A stretch of 64,000 bases of DNA from Actinosynnema sp. ALI-1.44. Lineage in GTDB: Bacteria; Actinomycetota; Actinomycetes; Mycobacteriales; Pseudonocardiaceae. The stretch spans positions 310,001 to 374,000 of the forward strand of contig NZ_MTQO01000044.1 in the NCBI RefSeq assembly GCF_001984155.1, in the 5' to 3' direction. Position 1 is the first letter of the stretch. Every line of letters begins with the position of its first letter. Made by a program: the position numbers and the translations under genes. The notes under the pieces were generated by a model that was not told the DNA's origin, searched no databases, and saw nothing but the letters and a program-made list of their open reading frames with translations. Shown here piece after piece: positions 50,789 through 59,690 of this stretch.

Positions 50789-53700
50789 GTGCACCGTTCG
50801 TCCACTACGACAACGAATCCCGTGGAACCGAGTCTCCTCGACCTGCTCCACGAACAGGCCCGATTACGACCGGACGACACAGCCGTCGTGTCCGGCGACG
50901 ACCGCATGACCTATCGCGAACTGGTCCAACGCAGTTCCGAACTTGCCTCTCGCCTGCGCGGCCTCGGCATCACGGCCGATGACTGTGTCGCCTTGTTCGT
51001 CGAGCCTTCCGTGGATCTGATGGTCGGTGTGTGGGGAATCCTGTTCGCAGGCGGCGCCTATCTGCCCCTGTCACCGGACTACCCGCCCGAACGGTTGCGC
51101 TACATGGTTGAGGACTCCGGCGCCAAGGTCATCGTGTCCCATCGCGCTGCCGCGGGCCGGGCCGCCGAGCTGGCAGCCGAGGGCACGGTGATCGTCGCGT
51201 TGGAAGACACCGGAAACCCCGGCGGGGCCGGCGTGGTCACGGCCGCCGACCCCAGCTCACTGGCATACGTCATCTACACCTCAGGCAGCACAGGCAAGCC
51301 GAAGGGTGTCATGATCGAACACCGCAGCATCGTCAGCCAGATGCGCTGGCTCGCGGCCGCCTACGGCCTGAACCAGAGCAGGACCGTGCTGCAGAAAACC
51401 CCGATGAGCTTCGACGCGGCACAATGGGAGATCCTGGCACCCGCGGTCGGTGCTGCGGTCGTGATGGGCGGCAAGGGCATCTACCGCGATCCCGAGCGAA
51501 TAATCGACACCATCCGAACACACGACGTCACGACCCTCCAGTGTGTCCCCACGTTGCTCCAGGCATTGCTGAACACGGACGAGTTGTCGACGTGCGCAAC
51601 GCTCGCGCAGATCTTCGTCGGCGGTGAAGCGTTTTCCGAAAAGCTCGCACAGCAGTGCTTTGACGCCCTACCGTTCTGTGAACTCGTCAACCTGTACGGG
51701 CCGACCGAATGCACCATCAACTCGTCGGCGTACACAGTGGAAAGGGCTGCTCTCGGGGGAGACGCGAGCGCGATCTCGATCGGCACCCCGGTCCACGGCA
51801 CTGAGTACCACGTTCTCGACCATGACGGGTCCCCGGTGGCTGTCGGCGAGGTCGGCGAGCTGTACATCGGTGGGATTCAGGTGGCACGGGGCTACATAGG
51901 CCAGCCTGAGCAGACAGCGCGCCGCTTCGTGGACAACCCGTTCGGTGGCGGGAAACTGTTCAGAACAGGCGATCTGGTCTCGTGGAACGCCGACGCCACC
52001 GTGCAGTTCGTCGGCCGGGCGGACAACCAGGTGAAACTGCACGGCTTTCGGGTCGAGCTCGACGAGATCCGCCTGGCCATCGAAACCCACCACTGGGTGA
52101 GGCACGCCGCGGTGATAGTCAAGGTCCACCCGCGCACCGGGTTCAAGAACCTGGTCGCCTGCGTGGAGCTGAACCCGAAGGAAGCGGCCCTGATGGACCA
52201 GGGCAACCACGCCGCGCACCACCAGTCGAAAGAGAGCAGGCTCCAGGTCAGGGCGCAGCTGACGAACGGGGGCGTCCGGGATGCGGCGGACATCAGCGGC
52301 AGGCCGGTGACCGATCTACCGGGAGCTGACGCGACGGAAGAACAGCGCAGGCAGGCTTTCGCGCGCAAAACCTATCGGTTCTACGACGGCAGTGCGGTTA
52401 CGAAATCTGACATACTCCGACTGCTCGACCACGAGACCTCCGAGGTGCCCACACGGGGGCAGCGGGATCTCAGTTTCGGAGAGTTGGGCGAGATCTTGAG
52501 ATGCTTCGGGCAGCACGTGAGCCCGGAACGCCTCCTGCCGAAGTACGCCTACGCGTCACCTGGTTCGCTGTACGCCACACAGCTGTACCTGGAGATCGCG
52601 GGGATCGGCGCCCTGCGCGCAGGAATCTACTACTACCACCCGATCAACCACCAGCTGGTCCTGATCAACGAGACAGTCGACCCGGGAGCGTTCTCGGTGA
52701 AGGCGCACTTCGTCGGCAGGAAGCGCGCGATCGAACCGATCTACCAGAAGAACATCCGGGAAGTGCTGGAGATCGAGACCGGGCACATGGTCGGCTTGTT
52801 CGAGGAAGTGTTGCCGTCATACGGTTTCGACATCATCGCCTCGGACTACGCGCCTGCCGTCAAGAACAGGCTGGACGTCGCCGAGGAGGACCACTACCTG
52901 GGCACGTTCAAGCTGATCCCCTACTCGGGACCGCGACCGGACGATTCGCTGGATGTGTACGTCCAGGCTCACCCCGGAAAGGTCACCGATCTGCCCGCCG
53001 GCCAATACGCGTACGCGGACGGGCGACTCGAACTGATCTCGTCCGAGCTCATCGAGCGCCGACACGTCATCGCCATCAACCAGGCCGTGTACGACCGGGC
53101 GAGTGTCGGGATCACCGTGATCAGCCGGGCCGAGCCGGCCTGGCGGTGCTACATCGACCTCGGCCGCAAGCTGCAGCGGCTGTCGATGAACGACCTGAAT
53201 CTGGGATTCATGTCTTCCGGGTACAGTTCCCAGACCGGCGACGACCTCCCGTCTGCCATCCGAATCGACAGTATTCTGAAGGGCACCGGCCGGGAGACCG
53301 GTCCGTCCTATTTCTTCGTCGGCGGCGGGGTGAGTGACCAGCAGCGGCTGCACGAGGGCATGAACGAAGACGTCGTGCACATGAGTGGCCCGGCCGAGAT
53401 GATCCGCAACGACCTGCTCGACTTCCTGCCGGACTACATGATCCCGCACAAGGTGGTCGTGCTCGACAAGCTGCCGACCACTCCCAACGGGAAGATCGAC
53501 CTCAAGGCACTCGCCGCGTCCGACAGCACTGACGTGGACGTCGCCGGGCATCCCTTCGTCGCGCCGCACACCGCGGTCGAACGGCGGATCGCCGAGCTGT
53601 GGCAGAAGGCGATGAAGCTCGAGCACGTCTCGGTGCGGGACGACTTCTTCGCCGCCGGTGGGAACTCGTTGATCGCCGTCGGGTTGATCACCGCGATCAA

Positions 53701-54850
53701 CCGGGAGTTCGCGATCTCATTACCGCTACAGGTGCTGTTCGAATCGCCGACGATCGAGCAGCTGGCCGACCGGGTTTCCGGGTCGGGCACCGGTCCGGTC
53801 TCGCGGTTGGTCCCGTTGCGACCGGAGGGGGCGGCGACGCCTGTCTACTGCTGGCCCGGTCTCGGCGGATACACCATGAACCTCCAGGCTCTTGCCAGGA
53901 ACATCGGCGCCGACCGACCGTTTTACGGAGTGCAGGCGTACGGCATCAACCCCGGTGAAGAGCCGTACGCGACCATCAGGGAGATGGCGGCCGAAGACGT
54001 CGACGCCATCAGGAAACAGCAGCCGGAAGGTCCGTACGCGTTGTGGGGGTACTCCTTCGGTGCCCGCGTTGCCTTCGAAGCCGCGTACCAACTGGAACAG
54101 CTGGGCGAGAAGGTCGACCACGTCGTCCTGATCGCCCCCGGCGCGCCCAAGATCGACTCGGCCGACGAGCAGGAACAGGCCGCGACCTATGTCAACAGAA
54201 CCTATGTGACGGTCCTGTTCTCTGTTTTCGCTGGTGCGATCGATGGACCGCTGTTGGAGGACTGTCTCGCGGCCACCAGAGACCGTGAGAGTTTCGTGGG
54301 CTTCATCGGCGAGAACTTCACGGGCCTGGACGTCGACACCGTCCGTCGGATCGTCAGGGTCGTGGAGCGAACTTTCGAGTTCAGCTACTCGTTCCGCGAA
54401 CTGGCCGAGCGGAAGATCAACGCGCCTATTGCCATCTTCAAGGCCACGGGCGACGACTATTCATTCCTGGAAAGCAGCGGTGGGTACTCGGCGGCAGCCC
54501 CGGCTGTCGTCGACCTCGGCGCCGACCACTACTCAATTCTGAGAGATCCGGACGTCGGCGACCTGGCCACGGCGATCCGTCGACACCTGGACTTCTGGAA
54601 GGAGCGAGTAATGCCCCACATCAACGTCAAGCACTTCCCGGCACCGCTCACCCCGACGCAACACGCCCGACTGATCTCCGCGTTGACCAAGGCGATGACG
54701 AACGCGTTCGATTGTGACGAAGGAGCGGTCTCGATCGCGTTCGAACCGATCGACAAAGAGGTGTGGAACGAAAAGGTCTACGTCCCGGAGATCGTCAACC
54801 GCTGGCACACCCTCGGCAAGGTCCCGAACTACGAGCCAGAGGGAAACTGA
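50789..54850 (+). CDS. Indigoidine-synthetase-type NRPS (A-Ox-T-TE) fused to a tautomerase domain
   Basis: This is a 1353-residue single-module synthetase. The adenylation domain (1 to about 475; A3 YTSGSTGKPKGV near 163) has specificity residues Asp209, Ala210, Trp213, Gln251, Phe276, Gly278, Leu302, Ile310, Asn311 and Lys902, which I read as the L-glutamine code. The flavin oxidase insert (about 480-860, LSFGELGEILRCFGQ ... YASPGSLYATQLYLEI) sits between A8 and A10 as in IndC/BpsA. A carrier domain (Ser960 in GGNSLIAV) and a thioesterase (Ser1089 in LWGYSFGARVA) follow. Residues 1275-1353 form a 4-oxalocrotonate-tautomerase domain. The enzyme should oxidise and cyclise glutamine to an aminopyridinedione-type product. 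GTG start after GGGGG. A rare TTA codon (53720-53722) may place translation under bldA control. Confidence 0.93.
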   Translation: MHRSSTTTTNPVEPSLLDLLHEQARLRPDDTAVVSGDDRMTYRELVQRSSELASRLRGLGITADDCVALFVEPSVDLMVGVWGILFAGGAYLPLSPDYPPERLRYMVEDSGAKVIVSHRAAAGRAAELAAEGTVIVALEDTGNPGGAGVVTAADPSSLAYVIYTSGSTGKPKGVMIEHRSIVSQMRWLAAAYGLNQSRTVLQKTPMSFDAAQWEILAPAVGAAVVMGGKGIYRDPERIIDTIRTHDVTTLQCVPTLLQALLNTDELSTCATLAQIFVGGEAFSEKLAQQCFDALPFCELVNLYGPTECTINSSAYTVERAALGGDASAISIGTPVHGTEYHVLDHDGSPVAVGEVGELYIGGIQVARGYIGQPEQTARRFVDNPFGGGKLFRTGDLVSWNADATVQFVGRADNQVKLHGFRVELDEIRLAIETHHWVRHAAVIVKVHPRTGFKNLVACVELNPKEAALMDQGNHAAHHQSKESRLQVRAQLTNGGVRDAADISGRPVTDLPGADATEEQRRQAFARKTYRFYDGSAVTKSDILRLLDHETSEVPTRGQRDLSFGELGEILRCFGQHVSPERLLPKYAYASPGSLYATQLYLEIAGIGALRAGIYYYHPINHQLVLINETVDPGAFSVKAHFVGRKRAIEPIYQKNIREVLEIETGHMVGLFEEVLPSYGFDIIASDYAPAVKNRLDVAEEDHYLGTFKLIPYSGPRPDDSLDVYVQAHPGKVTDLPAGQYAYADGRLELISSELIERRHVIAINQAVYDRASVGITVISRAEPAWRCYIDLGRKLQRLSMNDLNLGFMSSGYSSQTGDDLPSAIRIDSILKGTGRETGPSYFFVGGGVSDQQRLHEGMNEDVVHMSGPAEMIRNDLLDFLPDYMIPHKVVVLDKLPTTPNGKIDLKALAASDSTDVDVAGHPFVAPHTAVERRIAELWQKAMKLEHVSVRDDFFAAGGNSLIAVGLITAINREFAISLPLQVLFESPTIEQLADRVSGSGTGPVSRLVPLRPEGAATPVYCWPGLGGYTMNLQALARNIGADRPFYGVQAYGINPGEEPYATIREMAAEDVDAIRKQQPEGPYALWGYSFGARVAFEAAYQLEQLGEKVDHVVLIAPGAPKIDSADEQEQAATYVNRTYVTVLFSVFAGAIDGPLLEDCLAATRDRESFVGFIGENFTGLDVDTVRRIVRVVERTFEFSYSFRELAERKINAPIAIFKATGDDYSFLESSGGYSAAAPAVVDLGADHYSILRDPDVGDLATAIRRHLDFWKERVMPHINVKHFPAPLTPTQHARLISALTKAMTNAFDCDEGAVSIAFEPIDKEVWNEKVYVPEIVNRWHTLGKVPNYEPEGN
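54611..54850 (+). CDS. Probable independently translated tautomerase from an internal start in the NRPS gene
   Basis: Inside the NRPS frame, AAGGAG (54599-54604) lies six bases before an ATG whose second codon is Pro: MPHINVKHFPAPLTPTQHAR. Tautomerases of this family need an N-terminal Pro, exposed after Met removal, as catalytic base. Fused inside the synthetase the Pro (1276) would be blocked, but translated from this internal start it would be free. The product would be 79 residues, the normal size of a 4-oxalocrotonate tautomerase monomer. It would tautomerise the enamine/imine forms of the oxidised glutamine product. The start site is inferred from sequence only. Confidence 0.55.
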   Translation: MPHINVKHFPAPLTPTQHARLISALTKAMTNAFDCDEGAVSIAFEPIDKEVWNEKVYVPEIVNRWHTLGKVPNYEPEGN

Positions 54851-54853
54851 CCG

Positions 54854-55807
54854 ATGACCGCCAACACGGCACGGAAGACGGGCATTCCGCTGGTCGTCGA
54901 CGACGAGGTGGCCGAAGCGATCAGCGAGGGGCTGCCAGTCGTCGCGCTGGAGTCCAACGTCATCTCCCACGGTTTGCCGTACCCGGAGAACGCCGCGACT
55001 GCCGAGCGGGTCCAGGAAGCGGTTCGGGCGGGTGGTGCGGTGCCCGCGACGATCGCTGTCGACAACGGCGCGATCGTCGTCGGCATGTCCGGTGCCGACA
55101 TCGAACGGTTCGCCTCGACGCCGGACATCCCGAAGGTGAGCAGCAGGGACCTGCCGGTCATCCTGGCGCAGGGCCGGATGGGAGCGTTGACGGTCGCCGC
55201 CTCCGTCGTCGGAGCGGAGCTCGCCGGTATTCCGTTCTTCTCGTCGGCCGGGATCGGCGGGGTGCATCGAGGCGCGGACAAGACAATGGACATCTCCTCG
55301 GATCTCATGCAGTTCACCCGCTCGAAGGTGGCCGTGGTCTGCGCGGGCGCGAAGAAGATCCTGGACCTTTGCCTGACCCTGGAGTTCCTGGAAACGCAGT
55401 GCGTACCGGTGGTGTCCTACCGGTCCGACGATTTCCCGGCGTTCTACTGCGTGTCCAGTGGTCTGCGCAGTCCGCGGCGACTGGACGACGACGAAGTGAT
55501 CGCCCGGTCGATCGAGAACCACTGGGCGCTGGGGAACACCAGCTCGTTTCTCATCACGACGCCGGTGTCCCCGGACGAGGCGATCGACAGCGACGACGTC
55601 GACACGGCCATCGCCGAGGCCATCGCCGCGGCGGAGCGGGATGGCATTCGAGGGCAAGGGATCACGAAGTACCTGATGCGTGCGGTGGATGCGGCAACGG
55701 AAGGCCGTTCGACGAAAGCCAATGTGGCGGTTCTGGTCAGCACCGCGCACGTCGGCGGCCGGCTCGCCGCGGCACACGCCAAGTACCGTTCGGAAATACG
55801 AGGGTAA
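54854..55807 (+). CDS. Pseudouridine-5'-phosphate glycosidase homologue (IndA/MinB/SdmA family, C-glycoside synthase)
   Basis: The 317-residue protein has PsuG signatures: [18 protein letters not shown] (catalytic Glu), GATIAV-like [49 protein letters not shown] (Lys that forms the Schiff base with ribose 5-phosphate) and the C-terminal [18 protein letters not shown]. PsuG cleaves, and can form, the C-C bond between ribose 5-phosphate and uracil. Homologues join ribose 5-phosphate to glutamine-derived heterocycles in minimycin, showdomycin and related C-nucleosides. A change near the active Glu (ESN where E. coli has EST) may reflect a different base. It begins three bases after the NRPS stop. 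Confidence 0.92.
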   Translation: MTANTARKTGIPLVVDDEVAEAISEGLPVVALESNVISHGLPYPENAATAERVQEAVRAGGAVPATIAVDNGAIVVGMSGADIERFASTPDIPKVSSRDLPVILAQGRMGALTVAASVVGAELAGIPFFSSAGIGGVHRGADKTMDISSDLMQFTRSKVAVVCAGAKKILDLCLTLEFLETQCVPVVSYRSDDFPAFYCVSSGLRSPRRLDDDEVIARSIENHWALGNTSSFLITTPVSPDEAIDSDDVDTAIAEAIAAAERDGIRGQGITKYLMRAVDAATEGRSTKANVAVLVSTAHVGGRLAAAHAKYRSEIRG

Positions 55808-55905
55808 CGGGGCCGAAATCGCTCCGCCCCGACACCAGAGTTCATGACGACGCCTCCTTGGAAACAGTTGTCGTTGGGGAAACAACAAGCGAGAGGGATC
55901 GAACT

Positions 55906-56631
55906 GTGAAACCGAATCAGCCGGGCAGTGGCCTGGGAACGGCCGGCTACCGGCCGACGATGTCGGATGAGCGTGTGGAGGAAATCCGAGAGCTGCACAA
56001 GCGGCTCGTCGCGCCCGCCCAGGATGGAGCAGACACCGAACAGACTGTTTCCTGGCTGGGGTTGACGTTGAAGGTGCCGTCGGAGGTCATGACGCCCTGC
56101 GCGGTGTCACCCCTGTTCGGCAAGGCTGTGGCCGATGAAGTGAAAGAGGGTGACCGCGTACTGGACATGGGTGCCGGGAGTGGCGCCCACGGTATCGCCG
56201 CAGCACACAAAGCCGCTGAAGTGATCGCTGTCGACATCAGCCCGTACGCGGTGGCGGCTGTTCGCGCCAACGCGGAGCTGAACAACGTGGGTGACCGGGT
56301 CAAGGCACATCAGAGTGACATCTTCGAAAACGTCGAAGGCCTTTTCGATTTGATCATCTTCAACCCGCCGTTCCACTGGTTCCCCGCCCGCAACGTCGCC
56401 GAAGCCGCCACCACCGACGAGAACTACGCCGCACTGACGAGGTTCTTCCGGGAGGCGAGGGGACACCTCGCGGACGGCGGCCGCATGATGATCTTCTTCA
56501 GCACGGTCGGCGACATCGACTACCTCCGCAAGCTCATGCGGGACGCGGGTTTCCGTCAGGAGTTGGTGTTCCAGCACAGCGGGGACTTCGCCGGGATGCC
56601 CGCGGACTACTTCACGTACCGCCTGTCGTGA
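55906..56631 (+). CDS. SAM-dependent methyltransferase with NPPF motif (probable N-methyltransferase)
   Basis: The 241-residue protein has SAM loop VLDMGAGSGAHGIAAAH near 85, VIAVDISPYAVAAVRANAELN and the catalytic IIFNPPFHWFPARN near 150. (D/N)PP(F/Y) motifs mark enzymes that methylate planar nitrogen atoms (PrmC, RsmC and TrmN6 families), so the heterocyclic nitrogen of the cluster's product is a reasonable target. A housekeeping RNA or protein substrate is the alternative. The GTG start at 55906 follows GAGAGG. It is 97 bp downstream of the glycosidase gene and ends before a strong hairpin. Confidence 0.82.
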   Translation: MKPNQPGSGLGTAGYRPTMSDERVEEIRELHKRLVAPAQDGADTEQTVSWLGLTLKVPSEVMTPCAVSPLFGKAVADEVKEGDRVLDMGAGSGAHGIAAAHKAAEVIAVDISPYAVAAVRANAELNNVGDRVKAHQSDIFENVEGLFDLIIFNPPFHWFPARNVAEAATTDENYAALTRFFREARGHLADGGRMMIFFSTVGDIDYLRKLMRDAGFRQELVFQHSGDFAGMPADYFTYRLS

Positions 56632-56676
56632 GACGAGAGTAGAAAACGGGACCGCACGACACCCGCGGCTCGCACA

Positions 56677-56711
56677 GTGCTCTGCCACAACTGGGCGTTG
56701 TGGCAGAGCAC
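56677..56711 (+). terminator. Perfect 15-bp hairpin after the methyltransferase gene
   Basis: GTGCTCTGCCACAAC (56677-56691) and GTTGTGGCAGAGCAC (56697-56711) are exact reverse complements around TGGGC. It lies 45 bp after the methyltransferase stop and 150 bp before the oxidase gene. It is either a terminator or an attenuator that lowers expression of the oxidase. Confidence 0.75.
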
Positions 56712-56861
56712 CATGAGTTGATCAGACAAAACACCGGAGTATGCGGAAATTCTCAGTACGATGGTGGGGACCGTATTCGACGCGGACTCGCCCACTGGAT
56801 GATCCCAGCACCAGGCAGAACGCCCGTCGGAGAAGCATCAGTCGACTGTGGAGGAACAACA

Positions 56862-58199
56862 ATGGAACCCCCTCATCTCGACGGGGAATTGCTGAAGGAC
56901 GAGGCCTCGCGGCAGGCAGCGGCGGTGGATTTCGGCAACCTGGTGCACAATGTGCCGATTGGTGTGCTGCGGCCCGGCTCGACGGCGGATGTCGGCAGGA
57001 TCCTTCGCTGGATGGGTGACGAAGGCAAGCAGGTCACCCCGCAGGGAGAGCGTCATTCGGTTTACGGACGGTCCCAGGTGGATGGTGGCGTCGTCGTGGA
57101 CATGTCCGGCCGCAAGGATGTGCACAGCGTCGAACGGGACCGAATCGTGGTCGACGCGGGTGCGAAATGGAGCGATGTGCTCGACGCCGCACTGCAGGAA
57201 GGTCTCACGCCGCCGGTGCTGACCGAATACCTTGAGTTGTCCGTCGGTGGCACGATCGTGGTCGGCGGTGTCGGCGGTACGACATGGCGTTACGGCACGC
57301 AGAGTGACACCGTGCTGGAACTCGAAGTGGTCACCGGCGACGGCCGCGTCATCACCTGTTCGCCAGACCGAGAGCCGCGACTGTTCGACGCCATGCGCGC
57401 GGGCCTCGGCCAGGTCGGCATCATCAGCCGGGCGACGCTGTCACTGACGCCCGCGCAGGACAGCGCCCGTCGATACCAACTGATCTACGGCGACCTCGAC
57501 ACGATGCTCGCCGACCAGCGAGTGCTTTTGCGGGAAGGGCGGTGGGACTACCTCCAGGGTGCCGCGGTGCCCGGCGAAGCGGGCGGTTGGACGTACCTGG
57601 TGGATGGTTCGAAGCTGTTCTCGGGTGCCGACGCCCCCGACGACGACGCGTTGCTCGCCGGGCTGTCGGACGACCGGGCACAGGCGCAGATCGGCACCTT
57701 CCCGTACTCCGACTACGCGTACCGGTTCGCCCCGCTGGAGAAATCGCTCCGGTCGAACGGTCACTGGTTTCACCCACACCCGTGGCTGGCCACCTTCATC
57801 GGTGACTCCGCGGCCCAGTCGGTCCTGGCCGCCGAGCTGGACCTGCTCTCGATGGCCGACCTCGGCACGTACGGACGGGTCCTGATATTCCCGCTGCGCA
57901 CCCGGTCGATCCGAAGCCCGTTGATGCGGCTGCCCGCCGAGGAGGTGTCGTTCGCGTTCAATCTGCTGCGCTTCCCCGTGACGGACTCCGAGGAAGCGGC
58001 GAACGCGATGGTGAAAGCCAATCGAGCGATCTACGAGCGGGTACGCGCGGCAGGCGGAACGCTGAATCCGGTGAGTGCCTTCCCGATGTCGACGGAGGAG
58101 TGGCGCACGCACTTCGGCTCCCGGTGGGACGGGTTGTGCACCGCGAAGGAGCTCTACGACCCGAAACACGTGCTGACCCCCGGGTATGAGGTCTTCTGA
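56862..58199 (+). CDS. FAD-linked oxidase, VAO/PCMH fold (cytokinin-dehydrogenase-like)
   Basis: The 445-residue flavoprotein has an FAD-binding_4 domain: VDFGNLVHNVPIGVLRPGSTADVGRIL, GERHSVYGRSQVDGGVVVDMS (His in the place of the covalent 8-alpha-histidyl FAD residue), GGTIVVGGVGGTTWRYGTQSDTVLELEVVTGDG and YDPKHVLTPGYEVF at the end. The C-terminal part resembles the cytokinin-binding domain. Such oxidases dehydrogenate amines, alcohols or reduced rings using O2. In a showdomycin- or minimycin-like pathway it could oxidise the aglycone or the C-nucleoside. ATG 56862 follows GGAGGAAC. No signal peptide is obvious. Confidence 0.88.
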   Translation: MEPPHLDGELLKDEASRQAAAVDFGNLVHNVPIGVLRPGSTADVGRILRWMGDEGKQVTPQGERHSVYGRSQVDGGVVVDMSGRKDVHSVERDRIVVDAGAKWSDVLDAALQEGLTPPVLTEYLELSVGGTIVVGGVGGTTWRYGTQSDTVLELEVVTGDGRVITCSPDREPRLFDAMRAGLGQVGIISRATLSLTPAQDSARRYQLIYGDLDTMLADQRVLLREGRWDYLQGAAVPGEAGGWTYLVDGSKLFSGADAPDDDALLAGLSDDRAQAQIGTFPYSDYAYRFAPLEKSLRSNGHWFHPHPWLATFIGDSAAQSVLAAELDLLSMADLGTYGRVLIFPLRTRSIRSPLMRLPAEEVSFAFNLLRFPVTDSEEAANAMVKANRAIYERVRAAGGTLNPVSAFPMSTEEWRTHFGSRWDGLCTAKELYDPKHVLTPGYEVF

Positions 58200-58216
58200 T
58201 CCGATTTCTCCGATCA

Positions 58217-58254
58217 CGTCGGCGCGGTCGCCACTCCTGGCGACCGCGCCGACG
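58217..58254. terminator. Bidirectional terminator hairpin
   Basis: CGTCGGCGCGGTCGCC (58217-58232) and GGCGACCGCGCCGACG (58239-58254) form a perfect 16-bp stem with a 6-base loop. It sits between the convergent oxidase and MFS genes. Confidence 0.9.
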
Positions 58255-58278
58255 CGTGTCAGCGGTGTCCTGGACAGG

Positions 58279-59496
58279 CTACGAGGTCGCGGTGACTCCC
58301 TGATCGGCTCCGGCAGATGTGGCCGGCGCCCGGTGCCAGGCGAGTGCGACAAGCAGTGAGGCTCCGGTCAGGATCACACCGAACCACACAACACTGGTGA
58401 GGCCGAGGCCGTCGACGACGAGTCCGCCGAAGAACGCTCCCAGCGCGATCGACAGGTTGTACTGCAAGGTGTTGATCGCCATCGCCGCTTCGAACGCATC
58501 CGGTGCGGCGGCCAGTGTCATGTTGATCTGGGACAGGTTGGCGGCACCGAAGGAGATTCCCCACAACCCCACCGCGGCCATCAGACCGACAACGCTGCTG
58601 CTGATCGTGAGCAGGAGCAGCATGGACGCCAAGAGCCCGCCGCAGGACACGAGGAAACTGACCCGCAGATTCTTGTTCACCGTGTGTCCGGCGATCACAT
58701 TCCCGACCGCTCCGCCGAGGCCGAACACAACCAGGGCGACAGTGAGATAACCCGCCGTATTCGTCGCATTGTTCTCGACGAAGGGCCGGATGAACGTATA
58801 CACCCCGAAGTGCCCCAGCACGTACAGCATGACGGTGATCATCACCGCGCGGAGGCGGACGTTCTTGATGGGAAGTCCGAAGACCTCCCGGACCGAGACC
58901 ACTCCCTGCGACGGCAGCGGGGGAACCAACGCGGCGACTGCCAGGAACACCAGCGCGCTGAGGCCGCTCCAGATGTAGAACGTGGTCTGCCAACTGGTCA
59001 GGTCTTCGAGGAACGTGCCAAGCGGGATGCCGACCACCGTGGCGATCGACATGCCGGACATGACAACCGCGGCGGCCCTGCTGGCGTGGCGTTGCTCCAC
59101 GATGCGCATCGCCATGCTCACGCCGATGGCCCAGAACACGCCGTGGGCGAACCCCATGACGAGTCGAGTGGCCAGCAGCAGCGGGTAGTTCGGCACGGCG
59201 GCCGTGATCAGGTTGCCCACGGCCAGTACCACCAGCAGTGCCGACAGCAGAAGACGGCGGTCGGCCCGCCTCGTCCACCCGACGATGAACGGCACTCCCA
59301 AGCCTGCCGAAATGCCGAAAAGGGTGACCATCAGAGCGGCGGTTCCTGTCGGCACTCCCAGGGTCGCGCCCATCGGCGTCAGCAGGCCGATGGGCATCAG
59401 CTCAGTGGTCACGAAGGTGAACAGACTGGCCGTGATGGCGACTACGCCCAGCCATGCTTTGGCGGATGACCGCGTTGTTTCATCGCTCGTGGTCAT
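58279..59496 (-). CDS. MFS exporter (DHA1, AraJ/sugar-efflux-like)
   Basis: The 405-residue protein has about 12 membrane helices, starting LGVVAITASLFTFVTTELMPIGLLTPMGATLGV. The motif A-like loop is VGWTRRADRRLL, followed by RLVMGFAHGVFWAIGVSMAMR. It belongs to the proton-driven drug or nucleoside/sugar efflux group (NepI/SotB-like), which fits export of a nucleoside-like product. ATG 59496 follows GAGGAAGAG. It converges on the oxidase gene, and its upstream region carries 17-bp-spaced repeats near a tetR gene, its likely regulator. Confidence 0.88.
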   Translation of the reverse strand: MTTSDETTRSSAKAWLGVVAITASLFTFVTTELMPIGLLTPMGATLGVPTGTAALMVTLFGISAGLGVPFIVGWTRRADRRLLLSALLVVLAVGNLITAAVPNYPLLLATRLVMGFAHGVFWAIGVSMAMRIVEQRHASRAAAVVMSGMSIATVVGIPLGTFLEDLTSWQTTFYIWSGLSALVFLAVAALVPPLPSQGVVSVREVFGLPIKNVRLRAVMITVMLYVLGHFGVYTFIRPFVENNATNTAGYLTVALVVFGLGGAVGNVIAGHTVNKNLRVSFLVSCGGLLASMLLLLTISSSVVGLMAAVGLWGISFGAANLSQINMTLAAAPDAFEAAMAINTLQYNLSIALGAFFGGLVVDGLGLTSVVWFGVILTGASLLVALAWHRAPATSAGADQGVTATS

Positions 59497-59690
59497 AGAC
59501 TCTTCCTCGCTGATCATAGAGGTGAAGGACAAACACAATTTCCGTGACGGTTATTCGATCGGACTGAACTGAAGATCGGATCGCGCTGGGGACCGCAGGT
59601 GTGTTCGAAAGATGACGAAAAGGCGGCGCGGTTGATCAGCCGCGTTGGTGCACGGTGTGGGCACCCATCAGAACCGGGTGCTCACAGTGG

